Shown here one piece after another: positions 9,778 through 21,067 of a stretch of 64,000 nt of DNA. This DNA comes from Drosophila miranda (lineage: Eukaryota; Arthropoda; Insecta; Diptera; Drosophilidae), in NCBI RefSeq assembly GCF_003369915.1, contig NC_046675.1:21948001-22012000 (forward strand), written 5' to 3'. The translations under genes and the position numbers were made by a program. The stretch's first letter is position 1, and each line of letters opens with the position of its first letter. The notes under the pieces were generated by a model. That model searched no databases and had not been told where the DNA came from. It was given only the letters and a program-made list of their open reading frames with translations.

Positions 9778-11772
9778 TTACATGCCCAAAATGTCGTCAA
9801 CATCTTCCTTCAGCAAGCCCGAGAAGTCATCGGCTGCGATGGTACCAGCGCTCTCCATATACTCTTCTGAACCTTGGGTTCGACGCATTTCCTGCTCTTG
9901 CGGATCGGCTACCACATCAGCCATGCTTTTTTGGGCGTTGGCCAACGGAAGGCTCCGTTTCAGGGAAAGGCCGGGCCCACCTGACAGGGGGGAGCCGGTG
10001 GCCGGCTTGGGCTGCACGAGGCCTTTGAGAGCCAAGCCGGGCGGCGGGGGCTGCTCCTGGCTGGCGGATACGCTACCTGTCGACTTCCTCATCTTACTGT
10101 CGTGTGGGGCAGCGGTAGCTGCTGCTTGGCCAGCTATAGATCCGGGGACAGGTGCGACGGTCATGGAGTTGCGGGGCCGCTGGTAGTCCGGGACCATGCC
10201 CGGGTCGGGGCTCAGGCGACGCTTGACGTCATCCATGAGATTCGTCATGTTTGTGTTGCCGGGTTTCGGGCCCAAAGTCAACATGGGCTCGCAGACGCAG
10301 AATCTACTGGGCTTTCTGCGTACCTTGAGGGGTCCGGACTTAGTGAGCAACACCTGTGCTGGGGTCGAGCCGAATGGGGTGATCATCGGGGAGGCGACCC
10401 CTGTGCGTGTGGCGGGTATGACTACGGCTGAGCCTTTCCTGGATCTACCCATAGGAGCCGGGGAAACACGACTGACGCTGGCCCCCGAACAGTTGCTGGC
10501 GCTCTTCTTGCCCAGCTCCTCCGTGGGGCTATTAACACCGAGACTGACGATCGTGACCGCGCCGCTCGGCTTGGCGTTGCGCCCGATCTCCTTCTCCTTC
10601 GGAGACGCGACCAGGTTTACTCCTTTGCACTGTGTGGTGGCGCGCTGAATGGGGTAGCACGGTTGTGCAACTGGCACAGGAGCTGGGGTTTTGGCTCGAG
10701 CCACTGGGCGCAGAGTGTCCGTGACGACAGGCAGAGGAGTGGGCTTTGAGATTGCGTCCGAGCGCTTGGCGGAACAAACCAGACTCACTAGCTCTCGCAC
10801 CAGGAGCATCTCACCACCCGAGACGTGCTCAAAGCCAGAAGGTGTATTAATGTTGAAGTGCTGCAGCTCCTCAGCCTTTGGGAAGTCAGTGGCGTCATCA
10901 AAGGTTTCCATTAAGGAATGGAATACCTTTTTCTTGAAGTTTAACTTCTGGCGGGGATTCATTTCCGCCATCTGTGGGCGTACAATTTCTAAAAAGTGCT
11001 GATCAGTGAATATGTCCAGGCACTCTGTCTGCATTTCTTTCTCGCCTCTGGAGTTTACGGTCACGACAGAGCTAGTTGTGGTGGTTCCCACTTCAGCTCC
11101 GACCGTGCTCGCCAATGGACTGGCAGTCACCTGGCTGCTGCTTGAGACTGTAGGCGTGGAGGGCACAACCAGGTTGGACGCCGTCATAGAGCTGGATGTA
11201 GAGGCAGGAGTTGCCTTGGCGAATGGTTTTAAGATTGAAACTAAGCCTTGACTGCTTGGCTTTGGACTTGAGACTGGGATCTTGCCAGTTCTGCCCACGA
11301 CGCTACCGCGACCCGAAATGGTAATGCCTGGCTTGGACTGTGACGTAGCCGTAGTCGGAGCTACTCCTTTGGCACGAACGGTGCGATATGGGCAACGGCC
11401 GATGAGGCTGCCGCTGCCAGAGCCGCTCAACTCGTCGGTGCTGCATTCCATTGCCTCGAGGGGGTCCCTCGAATCAGAGGCGTACAAGTTCTTCTTGCGA
11501 ATGGTCAAACGATTGACCTCGCCGGTCATCAGCTTTCCGGTCGCGCCAACAGTGGCTTGTGGTGGGGCTTCCTCGTTCACCGAACTGGGCTCCGACTCCT
11601 CTTCGTCCCAGCTGAAGTCCTTTGGTTCCTTGCTCCGTTTGCCATTCTCATTCTCCTCGGATTTCTTTTTTATTTTGGAAATGTTCGATGGCTTGTTCTC
11701 AGTTTTCTCCGATGGCTTCTTTTCATTAGCTGCCATTAGCTGCGGCTTGACTTCCCCTATTAAAGGCTTCAT
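9778..11772 (-). CDS. BESS-motif protein, array copy 3 (type A), 664 aa, intact
   Basis: Single open frame of 664 codons. Residues 1 to 65 are rich in Lys, Glu and Ser, and about 190 to 235 are Ser/Thr/Val low complexity. Residues about 252 to 291 form a BESS-like motif with two predicted helices. A long Pro/Ser-rich region follows, ending in a short conserved acidic tail, DDFSGLLKEDVDDILGM. The fold and composition suggest a nuclear chromatin or transcription cofactor that lacks its own DNA-binding domain. Known BESS proteins include Adf-1, Stonewall, Su(var)3-7 and LHR; I do not recognise this one as any of them. The ATG has a poor start context (AGACTATG), and a second ATG 12 codons later is possible. 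Copy 3 differs from types B and C by a 4-residue insertion and scattered substitutions. Confidence 0.8.
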   Translation of the reverse strand: MKPLIGEVKPQLMAANEKKPSEKTENKPSNISKIKKKSEENENGKRSKEPKDFSWDEEESEPSSVNEEAPPQATVGATGKLMTGEVNRLTIRKKNLYASDSRDPLEAMECSTDELSGSGSGSLIGRCPYRTVRAKGVAPTTATSQSKPGITISGRGSVVGRTGKIPVSSPKPSSQGLVSILKPFAKATPASTSSSMTASNLVVPSTPTVSSSSQVTASPLASTVGAEVGTTTTSSVVTVNSRGEKEMQTECLDIFTDQHFLEIVRPQMAEMNPRQKLNFKKKVFHSLMETFDDATDFPKAEELQHFNINTPSGFEHVSGGEMLLVRELVSLVCSAKRSDAISKPTPLPVVTDTLRPVARAKTPAPVPVAQPCYPIQRATTQCKGVNLVASPKEKEIGRNAKPSGAVTIVSLGVNSPTEELGKKSASNCSGASVSRVSPAPMGRSRKGSAVVIPATRTGVASPMITPFGSTPAQVLLTKSGPLKVRRKPSRFCVCEPMLTLGPKPGNTNMTNLMDDVKRRLSPDPGMVPDYQRPRNSMTVAPVPGSIAGQAAATAAPHDSKMRKSTGSVSASQEQPPPPGLALKGLVQPKPATGSPLSGGPGLSLKRSLPLANAQKSMADVVADPQEQEMRRTQGSEEYMESAGTIAADDFSGLLKEDVDDILGM

Positions 11773-11899
11773 AGTCTTAAGAATCGTGCTCTCGCCGGTG
11801 ATACTCGGATCTTTCTCTTATCGGGAGGGTAAGCGCTTTGTTCCGTTAGGCGTCGACGTTCATCCAGCGAGCGTACTCGTTGCGCAATACACTTCTCCA
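11773..11899 (-). pseudogene. Broken second half of a MADF domain, unit 3
   Basis: Equivalent of 1550 to 1676, with the same disruptions. Confidence 0.5.
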
Positions 11900-14020
11900 C
11901 TGCAACATGTTAGGGCGAGGAAGAGATAGACATAGGTGTATATAATATTTTGTATATTCGTATATTTGGAAAGAGGTATAAGGCACGAGACGGTCGCCAT
12001 AAAGATAGTGCTGTGGCAGGTGGCAGCATTTTCCTGATTGGTGCAGTAAAGGTTGGCAATCCCAGTGCCAAACACCCCCCTAATAATCGCAATTCGCGAT
12101 CTTCTATAGTAAACCATTAATCAACCTCAAATGCGCATAGCAACCTCTGATAGCCTTAAAATAGGGGTAGCCTGATCGTCAGCAAAACTGAACGCTATAG
12201 TCAAGTCGAAGAAGGTACTTTCAAAGCTCCTACAGCCTTTTGGCGGTTTTCGTTACATAGAATGAATATTACAGAAAAATGCACACCAATATTCAGTTAC
12301 ACCCCATTCTACAAACTTCAAGATCAAAGGGTTAATACAAGCCAACAGACAGACGGTCATGGATACATCAGCATGCACTAGGAAACGCTATCACCGCTAC
12401 AAAAGTTAATCGAATATTGGCGGTTAAAGACTCGGCATTCATACAGACATAGACGTACATAAGTCCGTCTACTCGGCGGTCCACATTAGGTTATTCCTAT
12501 TTGCCGAATTCAATTAAAATTAAACCATTAAAAAACGAGCGTGAACGTTGTGCGTTGGAAAAGTTCACTGTAAAAAAAAACGTGGATTCTAATTGGACAA
12601 ATATATGTTTTGTTAAAAATAGCAAGTGGCAACATTGGTTTAATAGGCAGCATTATCCAACGTTTCCAATTTATGTAAAAGTTAGAAAGTATTTGAGTGT
12701 TAGATAAATATTGATCGGCAATATTCCAATATTATATGAAAAGAACCGAACCTAAAACATTTGGAAGCGAAGCACACACAGACACACACCCCTGCAGACG
12801 CTGGTGGCGCTAATGGCGGCAGCCTGTGGCAGCGGAATGACGAAACTCTGCTGCAGAGGAGACGAAAGGTTAGAGCAGGCGGAACTGTGCCTAATCCGTA
12901 CAGCGCAGACGCACCCATCTCTCCAGGATTCACAATTTGGAATTAGATCGTACTAATTGAACGAAAAAAAAGCACACACACGCTACATACATATGTATTC
13001 TAAGAAACCCTGTACTCTGCCCTTTTAGCACAAATAAAATACCATATATGTATAAATGATTTCAACTTATAGATCACTCCGAGAGGTAGGATGTCTTCGA
13101 ATAATTAAAAAAACTCACGTGACAAGATTAAGCAAGTGCATTAACTAATAAACACGAGTGGCAAAAAGAAAGAACATGCGATAGGCTTTGGTGATAGCCA
13201 CTCATCGATAGCCAGATTACCAGTCACAACAGAGTTGCATTTACAAGACAATTGTGTTCAGAAAGCTGTTGCACCTTTAGAGACATGACATTAGGCCAAC
13301 AATATACATTTTAACGAGGTGAGCAGCACAATTTGACGATTTTCCATTTATATTTTCATATATTACTAGATTTTAGAGACCACTTGGAATGCCTTTTCAC
13401 GTGTCTGAAATTGTTTACTTTTAGGTTAATTATTCCACTTATAGCTGCTAAGTTTTCTGCGAAGAGAGAAATATCATGATTGATAATATGATGTTTTCCA
13501 GCACACACAGTCAGCCAGCCACCAAAATTGGTTCTTAAAATTGCAACAGTCAATAATCTCTGCAGCAGCGTTGCTCCCAGCTTACTGGACGTATATATAT
13601 CTCTCGCTCTCACTGCATGATTTACCGATAAGGCCGTCTCTGTTTTATAGCTAGTCTATTAGCCAAGTCTAATGTCATACAGCCAGAGCAGCGCCAAGAG
13701 GTGCGAAGACTGCAACGGGCACCACAATTTGGTGGCGCCGATTTAGATTTGAAACTATACAACTAACTTAAACTACAATTAAAAATTAGTCAACACAAAC
13801 AATTTTAGGTCAGTTTTCCCAGTGTAGCCGTATATTGTAAAAATATCAATTAATACGAAAAAATACTAAAACTGAATAAAGCGTTTGGCTATTTTGTGGC
13901 GCGCATTGCTAGCAGAGCATAAAATTACAGAGAAACTGAATACTGATGATATTATAAAAGAGCTTGCCATAATGAACCCAAGAAAAGTAATATATTGAAT
14001 GCGAGCGCTGTGAAACACTG
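11900..14020. other. Spacer between the two MADF relics, unit 3
   Basis: Matches 1677 to 3797 at offset 10,223 with no difference that I could see by eye. No gene seen. Confidence 0.5.
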
Positions 14021-14152
14021 ATCCGACTCTTCTGTTTCCGCACAATTCTCGCTGGCCAACCTCTTCCCGTAGCTTCCGTGATCCCGATCATATAGAGGCG
14101 CCTGCTTCTCCACCGAACGCAACAGCTTCACATTCGACTCGAGACAAAGCAT
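14021..14152 (-). pseudogene. Degenerate first half of a MADF domain, unit 3
   Basis: Same frame as at 3798 to 3929, including the lost tryptophan. Confidence 0.5.
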
Positions 14153-14869
14153 CGCACTCAAAGTCAAACACTTTAAATCCAGCACAGAACGGAGAATCTC
14201 CCTCCGCCTAGAGCATTTCCATGATGGAAACGAAAGTGAAAACAAATGAAAGTCGTGCAGGGGAATATATTAAAACGAGAGAGAACTCCTTTGACACGAA
14301 GGAGCTCAGCTAAAAGCAGTCGCTGCATTATATATATTCAGTATATAGGGATTCTCTGCAGAACAAAACTCTACGGTTTTACAGCGTTTACAAGTTGATC
14401 AGCGCTCAGTGATGGATTTCCTACATCATGTTTTGAGCGCTTATGCATACCTTACTAGGTCCCACTGCCTTCACACGAAAACGCTTCTTTTTGGTGCAAT
14501 TGCAATGTTTACAATGTTCACAACTTTTATTTAAATGAATGCAAAAAATCAAGGATTGAAAAGAAATTAGAATTTGATTTAACCAAAAATTGTCAGTTGA
14601 TAGTTAATACACACGTCATTTATACTGTATTGTACATACTCGAGTGTCAAAATAGACAGCCATGTATCTATGTATATAATTTCATAGCTCATTCGTGTGA
14701 TTTATTTAATGGTTATCCGAATGTCAAGTATTGGAATCCGTTATACGAATAGAAAATTAAAAATTTTGTCATGCAAACTTTCAGTATTCTTTTGGGATTA
14801 TAAATGTATAGTATTCAAAATGTATTATCTCAAGCATGCGTCAAGGTTTATGCGGACTCTCGGATTCCC
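14153..14869. other. Inter-unit spacer before copy 4
   Basis: Matches 3930 to 4646 at offset 10,223. It contains the AATAAA signal (minus) of copy 4 at 14701 to 14706. Confidence 0.5.
14701..14706 (-). terminator. Poly(A) signal AATAAA for copy 4
   Basis: Minus-strand AATAAA about 165 bases past the stop codon. Confidence 0.45.
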
Positions 14870-16963
14870 TTACATGGCCAAAATTTCGTCTAAATCTTCC
14901 TTCAGCAAGCCCGAGAAGTCATCGGCTGCGATGGTACCAGCGGTCTCCATATACTCTTCTGAACCTTGGGTTCGACGCATTTCCTGCTCTTGCGGATCGG
15001 CTACCACATCAGCCATGCTTTTTTGGGCGTTGGCCAACGGAAGGCTCCGTTTCAGGGAAAGGCCGGGCCCACCTGAAAGGGGGGAACCGGTGGCCGGCTT
15101 GGGCTGCACGAGGCCTTTGAGAGCCAAGCCGGGCGGCGGGGGCTGCTCCTGGCTGGCGGATACGCTACCTGTCGACTTCCTCATCTTCCTGTCGTGTGGG
15201 GCAGCGGCAGCTGCTGCTTGGCCAGCTATAGATCCGGGGACAGGTGCGACGGTCCTGGAGTTGCGGGGCCGCTGGTAGTCCGGGACCATGCCGGGGTCGG
15301 GGCTCAGGCGACGCTTGACGTCATCCATGAGATTCGTCATGTTTGTGTTGCCGGGTTTCGGGCCTAAAGTCAACATGGGCTCGCAGACGGACTTTGTGCT
15401 TACCTTGAGCGGTCCGGACTTAGTGAGCAACACCTGTGCTGGGGTCGAGCCGAATGGGGTGTTCATCGGGGAGGCGACCCCTGTGCGTGTGGCGGGTATG
15501 ACTACGGCTGAGCCTTTCCTGGATCTACCCATAGGAGCCGGGGAAACACGACTGACGCTGGCCCCCGAACAGTTGCTGGCGCTCTTCTTGCCCAGCTCCT
15601 CCGTGGGGCTATTAACACCGAGACTGACAATCGTGACCGCGCCGCTCGGCTTGGCGTTGCGCCCGATCTCCTTCTCCTTCGGAGACGCGACCAGGTTTAC
15701 TCCTTTGCACTGTGTGGTGGCGCGCTGAATGGGGTAGCACGGTTGTGCAACTGGCACAGGAGCTGGGGTTTTGGCTCGAGCCACTGGGCGCAGAGTGTCC
15801 GTGACGACAGGCAGAGGAGTGGGCTTTGAGATTGCGTCCGAGCGCTTGGCGGAACAAACCAGACTCACTAGCTCTCGCACCAGGAGCATCTCACCACCCG
15901 AGACGTGCTCAAAGCCAGAAGGTGTATTAATGTTGAAGTGCTGCAGCTCCTCAGCCTTTGGGAAGTCAGTGGCGTCATCAAAGGTTTCCATTATGGAATG
16001 GAATACCTTTTTCATGAAGTTTAACTTCTGGCGGGGATTCATTTCCGCCATCTGTGGGCGTACAATCTCTAAAAAGTGCTGATCAGTGAATATGTCCAGG
16101 CAATCTGTCTGCATTTCTGTCTCGCCTCTGGAGTTTACGGTCACGACAGAGCTAGTTGTGGTGGTTCCCACTTCAGCTCCGACCGTGCTCGCCAATGGAC
16201 TGGCAGTCACCTGGCTGCTGCTTGAGACTGTAGGCGTGGAGGGCACAACCAGGTTGGACGCCGTCATAGAGCTGGATGTAGAGGCAGGAGTTGCCTTGGC
16301 GAATGGTTTTAAGATTGAAACTAAGCCTTGACTGCTTGGCTTTGGACTTGAGACTGGGATCTTGCCAGTTCTGCCCACGACGCTACCGCGACCCGAAATG
16401 GTAATGCCTGGCTTGGACTGTGACGTAGCCGTAGTCGGAGCTACTCCTTTGGCACGAACGGTGCGATATGGACAACGGCCGATGAGGCTGCCGCTGCCAG
16501 AGCCGCTCAACTCGTCGGTGCTGCATTCCATTGCCTCGAGGGGGTCCCTCGAATCAGAGGCGTACAAGTTCTTCTTGCGAATGGTCAAACGATTGACCTC
16601 GCCGGTCATCAGCTTTCCGGTCGCGCCAACAGTGGCTTGTGGTGGGGCTTCCTCGTTCACCGAACTGGGTTCCGACTCCTCCGAACTGGACTCCGACTCC
16701 TCCTCGTCCTCCGAACTGGACTCCGACTCCTCCTCGTCCTCCGAACTGGACTCCGACTCCTCCTCCTTCTCCGAACTGGGCTCCGACTCCTCTTCGTCCC
16801 AGCTGAAGTCCTTTGGTTCCTCGCTCCGTTTGCCATTCTCATTCTCCTCGGATTTCTTTTTTATTTTGGAAATGTTCGATGGCTTGTTCTCAGTTTTCTC
16901 CGATGGCTTCTTTTCATTAGCTGCCATTAGCTGCGGCTCGACGTCCCCTATTAAAGGCTTCAT
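14870..16963 (-). CDS. BESS-motif protein, array copy 4 (type B), 697 aa, intact
   Basis: Longest intact copy. It has the same architecture as copy 3: charged N terminus, low-complexity Ser/Thr stretch, BESS-like motif (core FLEIVRPQMAEMNP), Pro/Ser-rich region and acidic tail ending KEDLDEILAM. The extra length comes from an acidic expansion near residues 58 to 100, built of 10-residue repeats ESESSSEDEE. These are encoded by 30-base direct repeats at about 16,675 to 16,790. Copies 1, 3 and 5 have only one short remnant there. The copy is nearly identical to copy 2 but keeps the five-C run, so its frame is unbroken. Acidic serine clusters of this kind are typical casein kinase 2 targets in nuclear proteins; that is family-level knowledge, not shown here. 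Confidence 0.8.
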   Translation of the reverse strand: MKPLIGDVEPQLMAANEKKPSEKTENKPSNISKIKKKSEENENGKRSEEPKDFSWDEEESEPSSEKEEESESSSEDEEESESSSEDEEESESSSEESEPSSVNEEAPPQATVGATGKLMTGEVNRLTIRKKNLYASDSRDPLEAMECSTDELSGSGSGSLIGRCPYRTVRAKGVAPTTATSQSKPGITISGRGSVVGRTGKIPVSSPKPSSQGLVSILKPFAKATPASTSSSMTASNLVVPSTPTVSSSSQVTASPLASTVGAEVGTTTTSSVVTVNSRGETEMQTDCLDIFTDQHFLEIVRPQMAEMNPRQKLNFMKKVFHSIMETFDDATDFPKAEELQHFNINTPSGFEHVSGGEMLLVRELVSLVCSAKRSDAISKPTPLPVVTDTLRPVARAKTPAPVPVAQPCYPIQRATTQCKGVNLVASPKEKEIGRNAKPSGAVTIVSLGVNSPTEELGKKSASNCSGASVSRVSPAPMGRSRKGSAVVIPATRTGVASPMNTPFGSTPAQVLLTKSGPLKVSTKSVCEPMLTLGPKPGNTNMTNLMDDVKRRLSPDPGMVPDYQRPRNSRTVAPVPGSIAGQAAAAAAPHDRKMRKSTGSVSASQEQPPPPGLALKGLVQPKPATGSPLSGGPGLSLKRSLPLANAQKSMADVVADPQEQEMRRTQGSEEYMETAGTIAADDFSGLLKEDLDEILAM

Positions 16964-17090
16964 AGTCTTAAGAATCGTGCTCTCGCCGGTGATACTCGGA
17001 TCTTTCTCTTATCGGGAGGGTAAGCGCTTTGTTCCGTTAGGCGTCGACGTTCATCCAGCGAGCGTACTCGTTGCGCAATACACTTCTCCA
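16964..17090 (-). pseudogene. Broken second half of a MADF domain, unit 4
   Basis: Equivalent of 1550 to 1676, with the same disruptions. Confidence 0.5.
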
Positions 17091-20000
17091 CTGCAACATG
17101 TTAGGGCGAGGAAGAGATAGACATAGGTGTATATAATATTTTGTATATTCGTATATTTGGAAAGAGGTGTGGCTGTGGCAGGTGGCAGCATTTCCCTGAT
17201 TGGTGCAGTAAAGGTTGGCAATCCCAGTGCCAAACACCCCCCTAATAATCGCAATTCGCGATCTTCTATAGTAAACCATTAATCAACCTCAAATGCGCAT
17301 AGCAACCTCTGATAGCCTTAAAATAGGGGTAGCCTGATCGTCAGCAAAACTGAACGCTATAGTCAAGTCGAAGAAGGTACTTTCAAAGCTCCTACAGCCT
17401 TTTGGCGGTTTTCGTTACATAGAATGAATATTACAGAAAAATGCACACCAATATTCAGTTACACCCCATTCTACAAACTTCAAGATCAAAGGGTTAATAC
17501 AAACCAACAGACAGACGGTCATGGATACATCAGCATGCACTAGGAAACGTTATCACCGCTACAAAAGTTAATCGAATATTGGCGGTTAAAGACTCGGCAT
17601 TCATACAGACATAGACGTACATAAGTCCGTCTACTCGGCGGTCCACATTAGGTTATTCCTATTTGCCGAATTCAATTAAAATTAAACCATTAAAAAACGA
17701 GCGTGAACGTTGTGCGTTGGAAAAGTTCACTGTAAAAAAAAACGTGGATTCTAATTGGACAAATATATGTTTTGTTAAAAATAGCAAGTGGCAACATTGG
17801 TTTAATAGGCAGCATTATCCAACGTTTCCAATTTATGTAAAAGTTAGAAAGTATTTGAGTGTTAGATAAATATTGATCGGCAATATTCCAATATTATATG
17901 AAAAGAACCGAACCTAAAACATTTGGAAGCGAAGCACACACAGACACACACCCCTGCAGACGCTGGTGGCGCTAATGGCGGCAGCCTGTGGCAGCGGAAT
18001 GACGAAACTCTGCTGCAGAGGAGACGAAAGGTTAGAGCAGGCGGAACTGTGCCTAATCCGTACAGCGCAGACGCACCCATCTCTCCAGGATTCACAATTT
18101 GGAATTAGATCGTACTAATTGAACGAAAAAAAAAAGCACACACACGCTACATACATATGTATTCTAAGAAACCCTGTACTCTGCCCTTTTAGCACAAATA
18201 AAATACCATATATAAATGATTTCAACTTATAAATCACTCCGAGAGGCAGAAAAACAGGCAAAAAACTCACGTGAAAAGATGCAAAAAGTGCATTAACTAA
18301 TAAACACAACGAGTGGCAAAAAGAAAGAACATGCGATCACCAAAGATAGCACTAACCAAACAGTATATAGATGTGCCAGTTCATACAACGAAAGCGCACA
18401 CACTGGCTAGCGCGTTCAGTACCCCAGAGTGACGTCATCATAAGAGAGAGAGAGCGCAGAGAGAACATCTTTGCATGTGTTAGTACACACGCAATATGTT
18501 TCGACAAAAATATGTGATTGTATGCTTTTTCAGATTTTTTGAACTCTCTCAAGTCTGGTTCTGTTTTGCCACCAGCATGTTTTAGTGTATGGGTGCACAT
18601 GCATTCTCACGTACTTTGCGTGTGTGTGTTTAGTATTGCTGGCCGCTAGAACTGAAATTTGAGTTTGGTTCTTGTTTTGGGTCTTTTGATGGACTGACCT
18701 ACCCACCACAAAATAAATAAAGAATGGGCAGGGGGTGGGGGTATGGTACACTAGGGCGCGGGAAATGAAATAAAAGCTGTTATTTGTTTGATTTATACCA
18801 CAAAATATAAAATATTACAATAATATAATTACACATTTATTTCCTTATTTTAAACAGGTTTATTATAAATTATAAAAATTATGCAAACGCCGTCGGTTCT
18901 CGACTTTTTTTTTTATTTAACTAAAACAATGATGTATCTAAATATACAATATAAGAAAAAAAATATATATACTTAAATAAATTTGCATAAATATATATAT
19001 TTCTTTCTATAAATAGAGGATATGCCTTAAGAATGTTCATATATGTAACTACATATATATACGTAAATACATACATACATATGTACTTAAAGTCGCCGCT
19101 CAAATTGGCTCCCGATTGAAGATCGGTACCCAGGGAACACCACGAGGAGGCCATTATATATTAAATGGGGTCAAAAATTAATCTGACCTTTGAGTCGACT
19201 TGATATGACTTAATTTCAAGACTTTTAAGTAATTAAGTCACATCCATGTTCCCCGCCTAAAATTAAATCTGTTAGATATATGTACATACATATAAATGAA
19301 AATAAAAACTAAGCAAAATATAATAAACTTATACAAGTTAAATTTTTATATTAATAAATTCAACGTACAACATACTGTATGGTTAGTGGTGATAGGCACT
19401 CATCGATAGCCAGATTACCAGTCGAAACAGAGTTGCATTTACAAGACAATTGTGTTCAGAAAGCTGTTGCACCTTTAGAGACATGACATTAGGCCAACAA
19501 TATACATTTTAACGAGGTGAGCAGCACAATTTGACGATTTTCCATTTATATTTTCATATATTACTAGATTTTAGAGACCACTTGGAATGCCTTTTCACGT
19601 GTCTGAAATTGTTTACTTTTAGGTTAATTATTCCACTTATAGCTGCTAAGTTTTCTGCGAAGAGAGAAATATCATGACTGATAATATGATGTTTTTTCAG
19701 CACACACAGTCAGCCAGCCAGCAAAATTGGTTCTTAAAATTGCAACAGTCAATAATCTCTGCAGCAGCGTTGCTCCCAGCTTACTGGACGTATATATATC
19801 TCTCGCTCTCACTGCATGATTTACCGATAAGGCCGTCTCTGTTTTATAGCTAGTCTATTAGCCAAGTCTAATGTCATACAGCCAGAGCAGCGCCAAGAGG
19901 TGCGAAGACTGCAACGGGCACCACAATTTGGGGGCGCCGATTTAGATTTGAAACTATACAACTAACTTAAACTACAATTAAAAATTAGTCAACACAAACA

Positions 20001-20219
20001 ATTTTAGGTCAGTTTTCCCAGTGTAGCCGTATATTGTAAAAATATCAATTAATACGAAAAAATACTAAAACTGAATAAAGCGTTTGGCTATTTTGTGGCG
20101 CGCATTGCTAGCAGAGCATAAAATTACAGAGAAACTGAATACTGATGATATTATAAAAGAGCTTGCCATAATGAACCCAAGAAAAGTAATATATTGAATG
20201 CGAGCGCTGTGAAACACTG
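17091..20219. other. Spacer between the two MADF relics, unit 4, enlarged by an insert
   Basis: Homologous to the other spacers except for a replaced stretch near 18,230 to 18,290 and the 1.06 kb insert at 18336 to 19393. This insert makes unit 4 about 6.1 kb long. No gene seen. Confidence 0.55.
18336..19393. mobile_element. 1.06 kb insert with imperfect terminal inverted repeats, unit 4 only
   Basis: The left end begins ATCACCAAAGATAGCACTAA and continues into CCAAACAGTAT. The right end, read inward on the opposite strand, begins ATCACC, then ACTAACCATACAGTAT. The ends pair as inverted repeats, apart from eight or nine bases missing on the right and one mismatch. The interior is AT-rich, with a GA run near 18,445 and no open frame resembling a transposase. 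The other four units have at this site GGCTTTGGTGATAGCC, whose CTTTGGTGAT is exactly the expected last ten bases of the right end. This fits a non-autonomous DNA transposon that is still present here and excised or deleted elsewhere. I could not define a target-site duplication, and I do not recognise the family. Confidence 0.5.
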
Positions 20220-20351
20220 ATCCGACTCTTCTGTTTCCGCACAATTCTCGCTGGCCAACCTCTTCCCGTAGCTTCCGTGATCCCGATCATATAGAGGCGC
20301 CTGCTTCTCCACCGAACGCAACAGCTTCACATTCGACTCGAGACAAAGCAT
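20220..20351 (-). pseudogene. Degenerate first half of a MADF domain, unit 4
   Basis: Same frame as at 3798 to 3929, including the lost tryptophan. Confidence 0.5.
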
Positions 20352-21067
20352 CGCACTCAAAGTCAAACACTTTAAATCCAGCACAGAACGGAGAATCTCC
20401 CTCCGCCTAGAGCATTTCCATGATGGAAACGAAAGTGAAAACAAATGAAAGTCGTGCAGGGGAATATATTAAAACGAGAGAGAACTCCTTTGACCCGAAG
20501 GAGCTCAGCTAAAAGCAGTCGCTGCATTATATATATTCAGTCTATAGGGATTCTCTGCAGAACAAAACTCTACGGTTTTACAGCGTTTACAAGTTGATCA
20601 GCGCTCAGTGATGGATTTCCTACATCATGTTTTGAGCGCTTATGCATACCTTACTAGGTCCCACTGCCTTCACACGAAAACGCTTCTTTTTGGTGCAATT
20701 GCAATGTTTACAATGTTCACAACTTTTATTTAAATGAATGCAAAAAATCAAGGATTGAAAAGAAATTAGAATTTGATTTAACCAAAAATTGTCAGTTGAT
20801 AGTTAATACACACGTCATTTATACTGTATTGTACATACTCGAGTGTCCAAATAGACAGCCATGTATCTATGTATATAATTTCATAGCTCATTCGTGTGAT
20901 TTATTTAATGGTTATCCGAATGTCAAGTATTGGAATCCGTTATACGAATAGAAAATTAAAAATTTTGTCATGCAAACTTTCAGTGTTCTTTTGGGATTAT
21001 AAATGTATAGTATTCAAATGTATTATCTCAGGCATGCGTCAAGGTTTATGCGGACTCTCGGATTCCC
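20352..21067. other. Inter-unit spacer before copy 5
   Basis: Homologous to 3930 to 4646; AATAAA (minus) of copy 5 at 20900 to 20905. No gene seen. Confidence 0.5.
20900..20905 (-). terminator. Poly(A) signal AATAAA for copy 5
   Basis: Minus-strand AATAAA about 165 bases past the stop codon. Confidence 0.45.
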
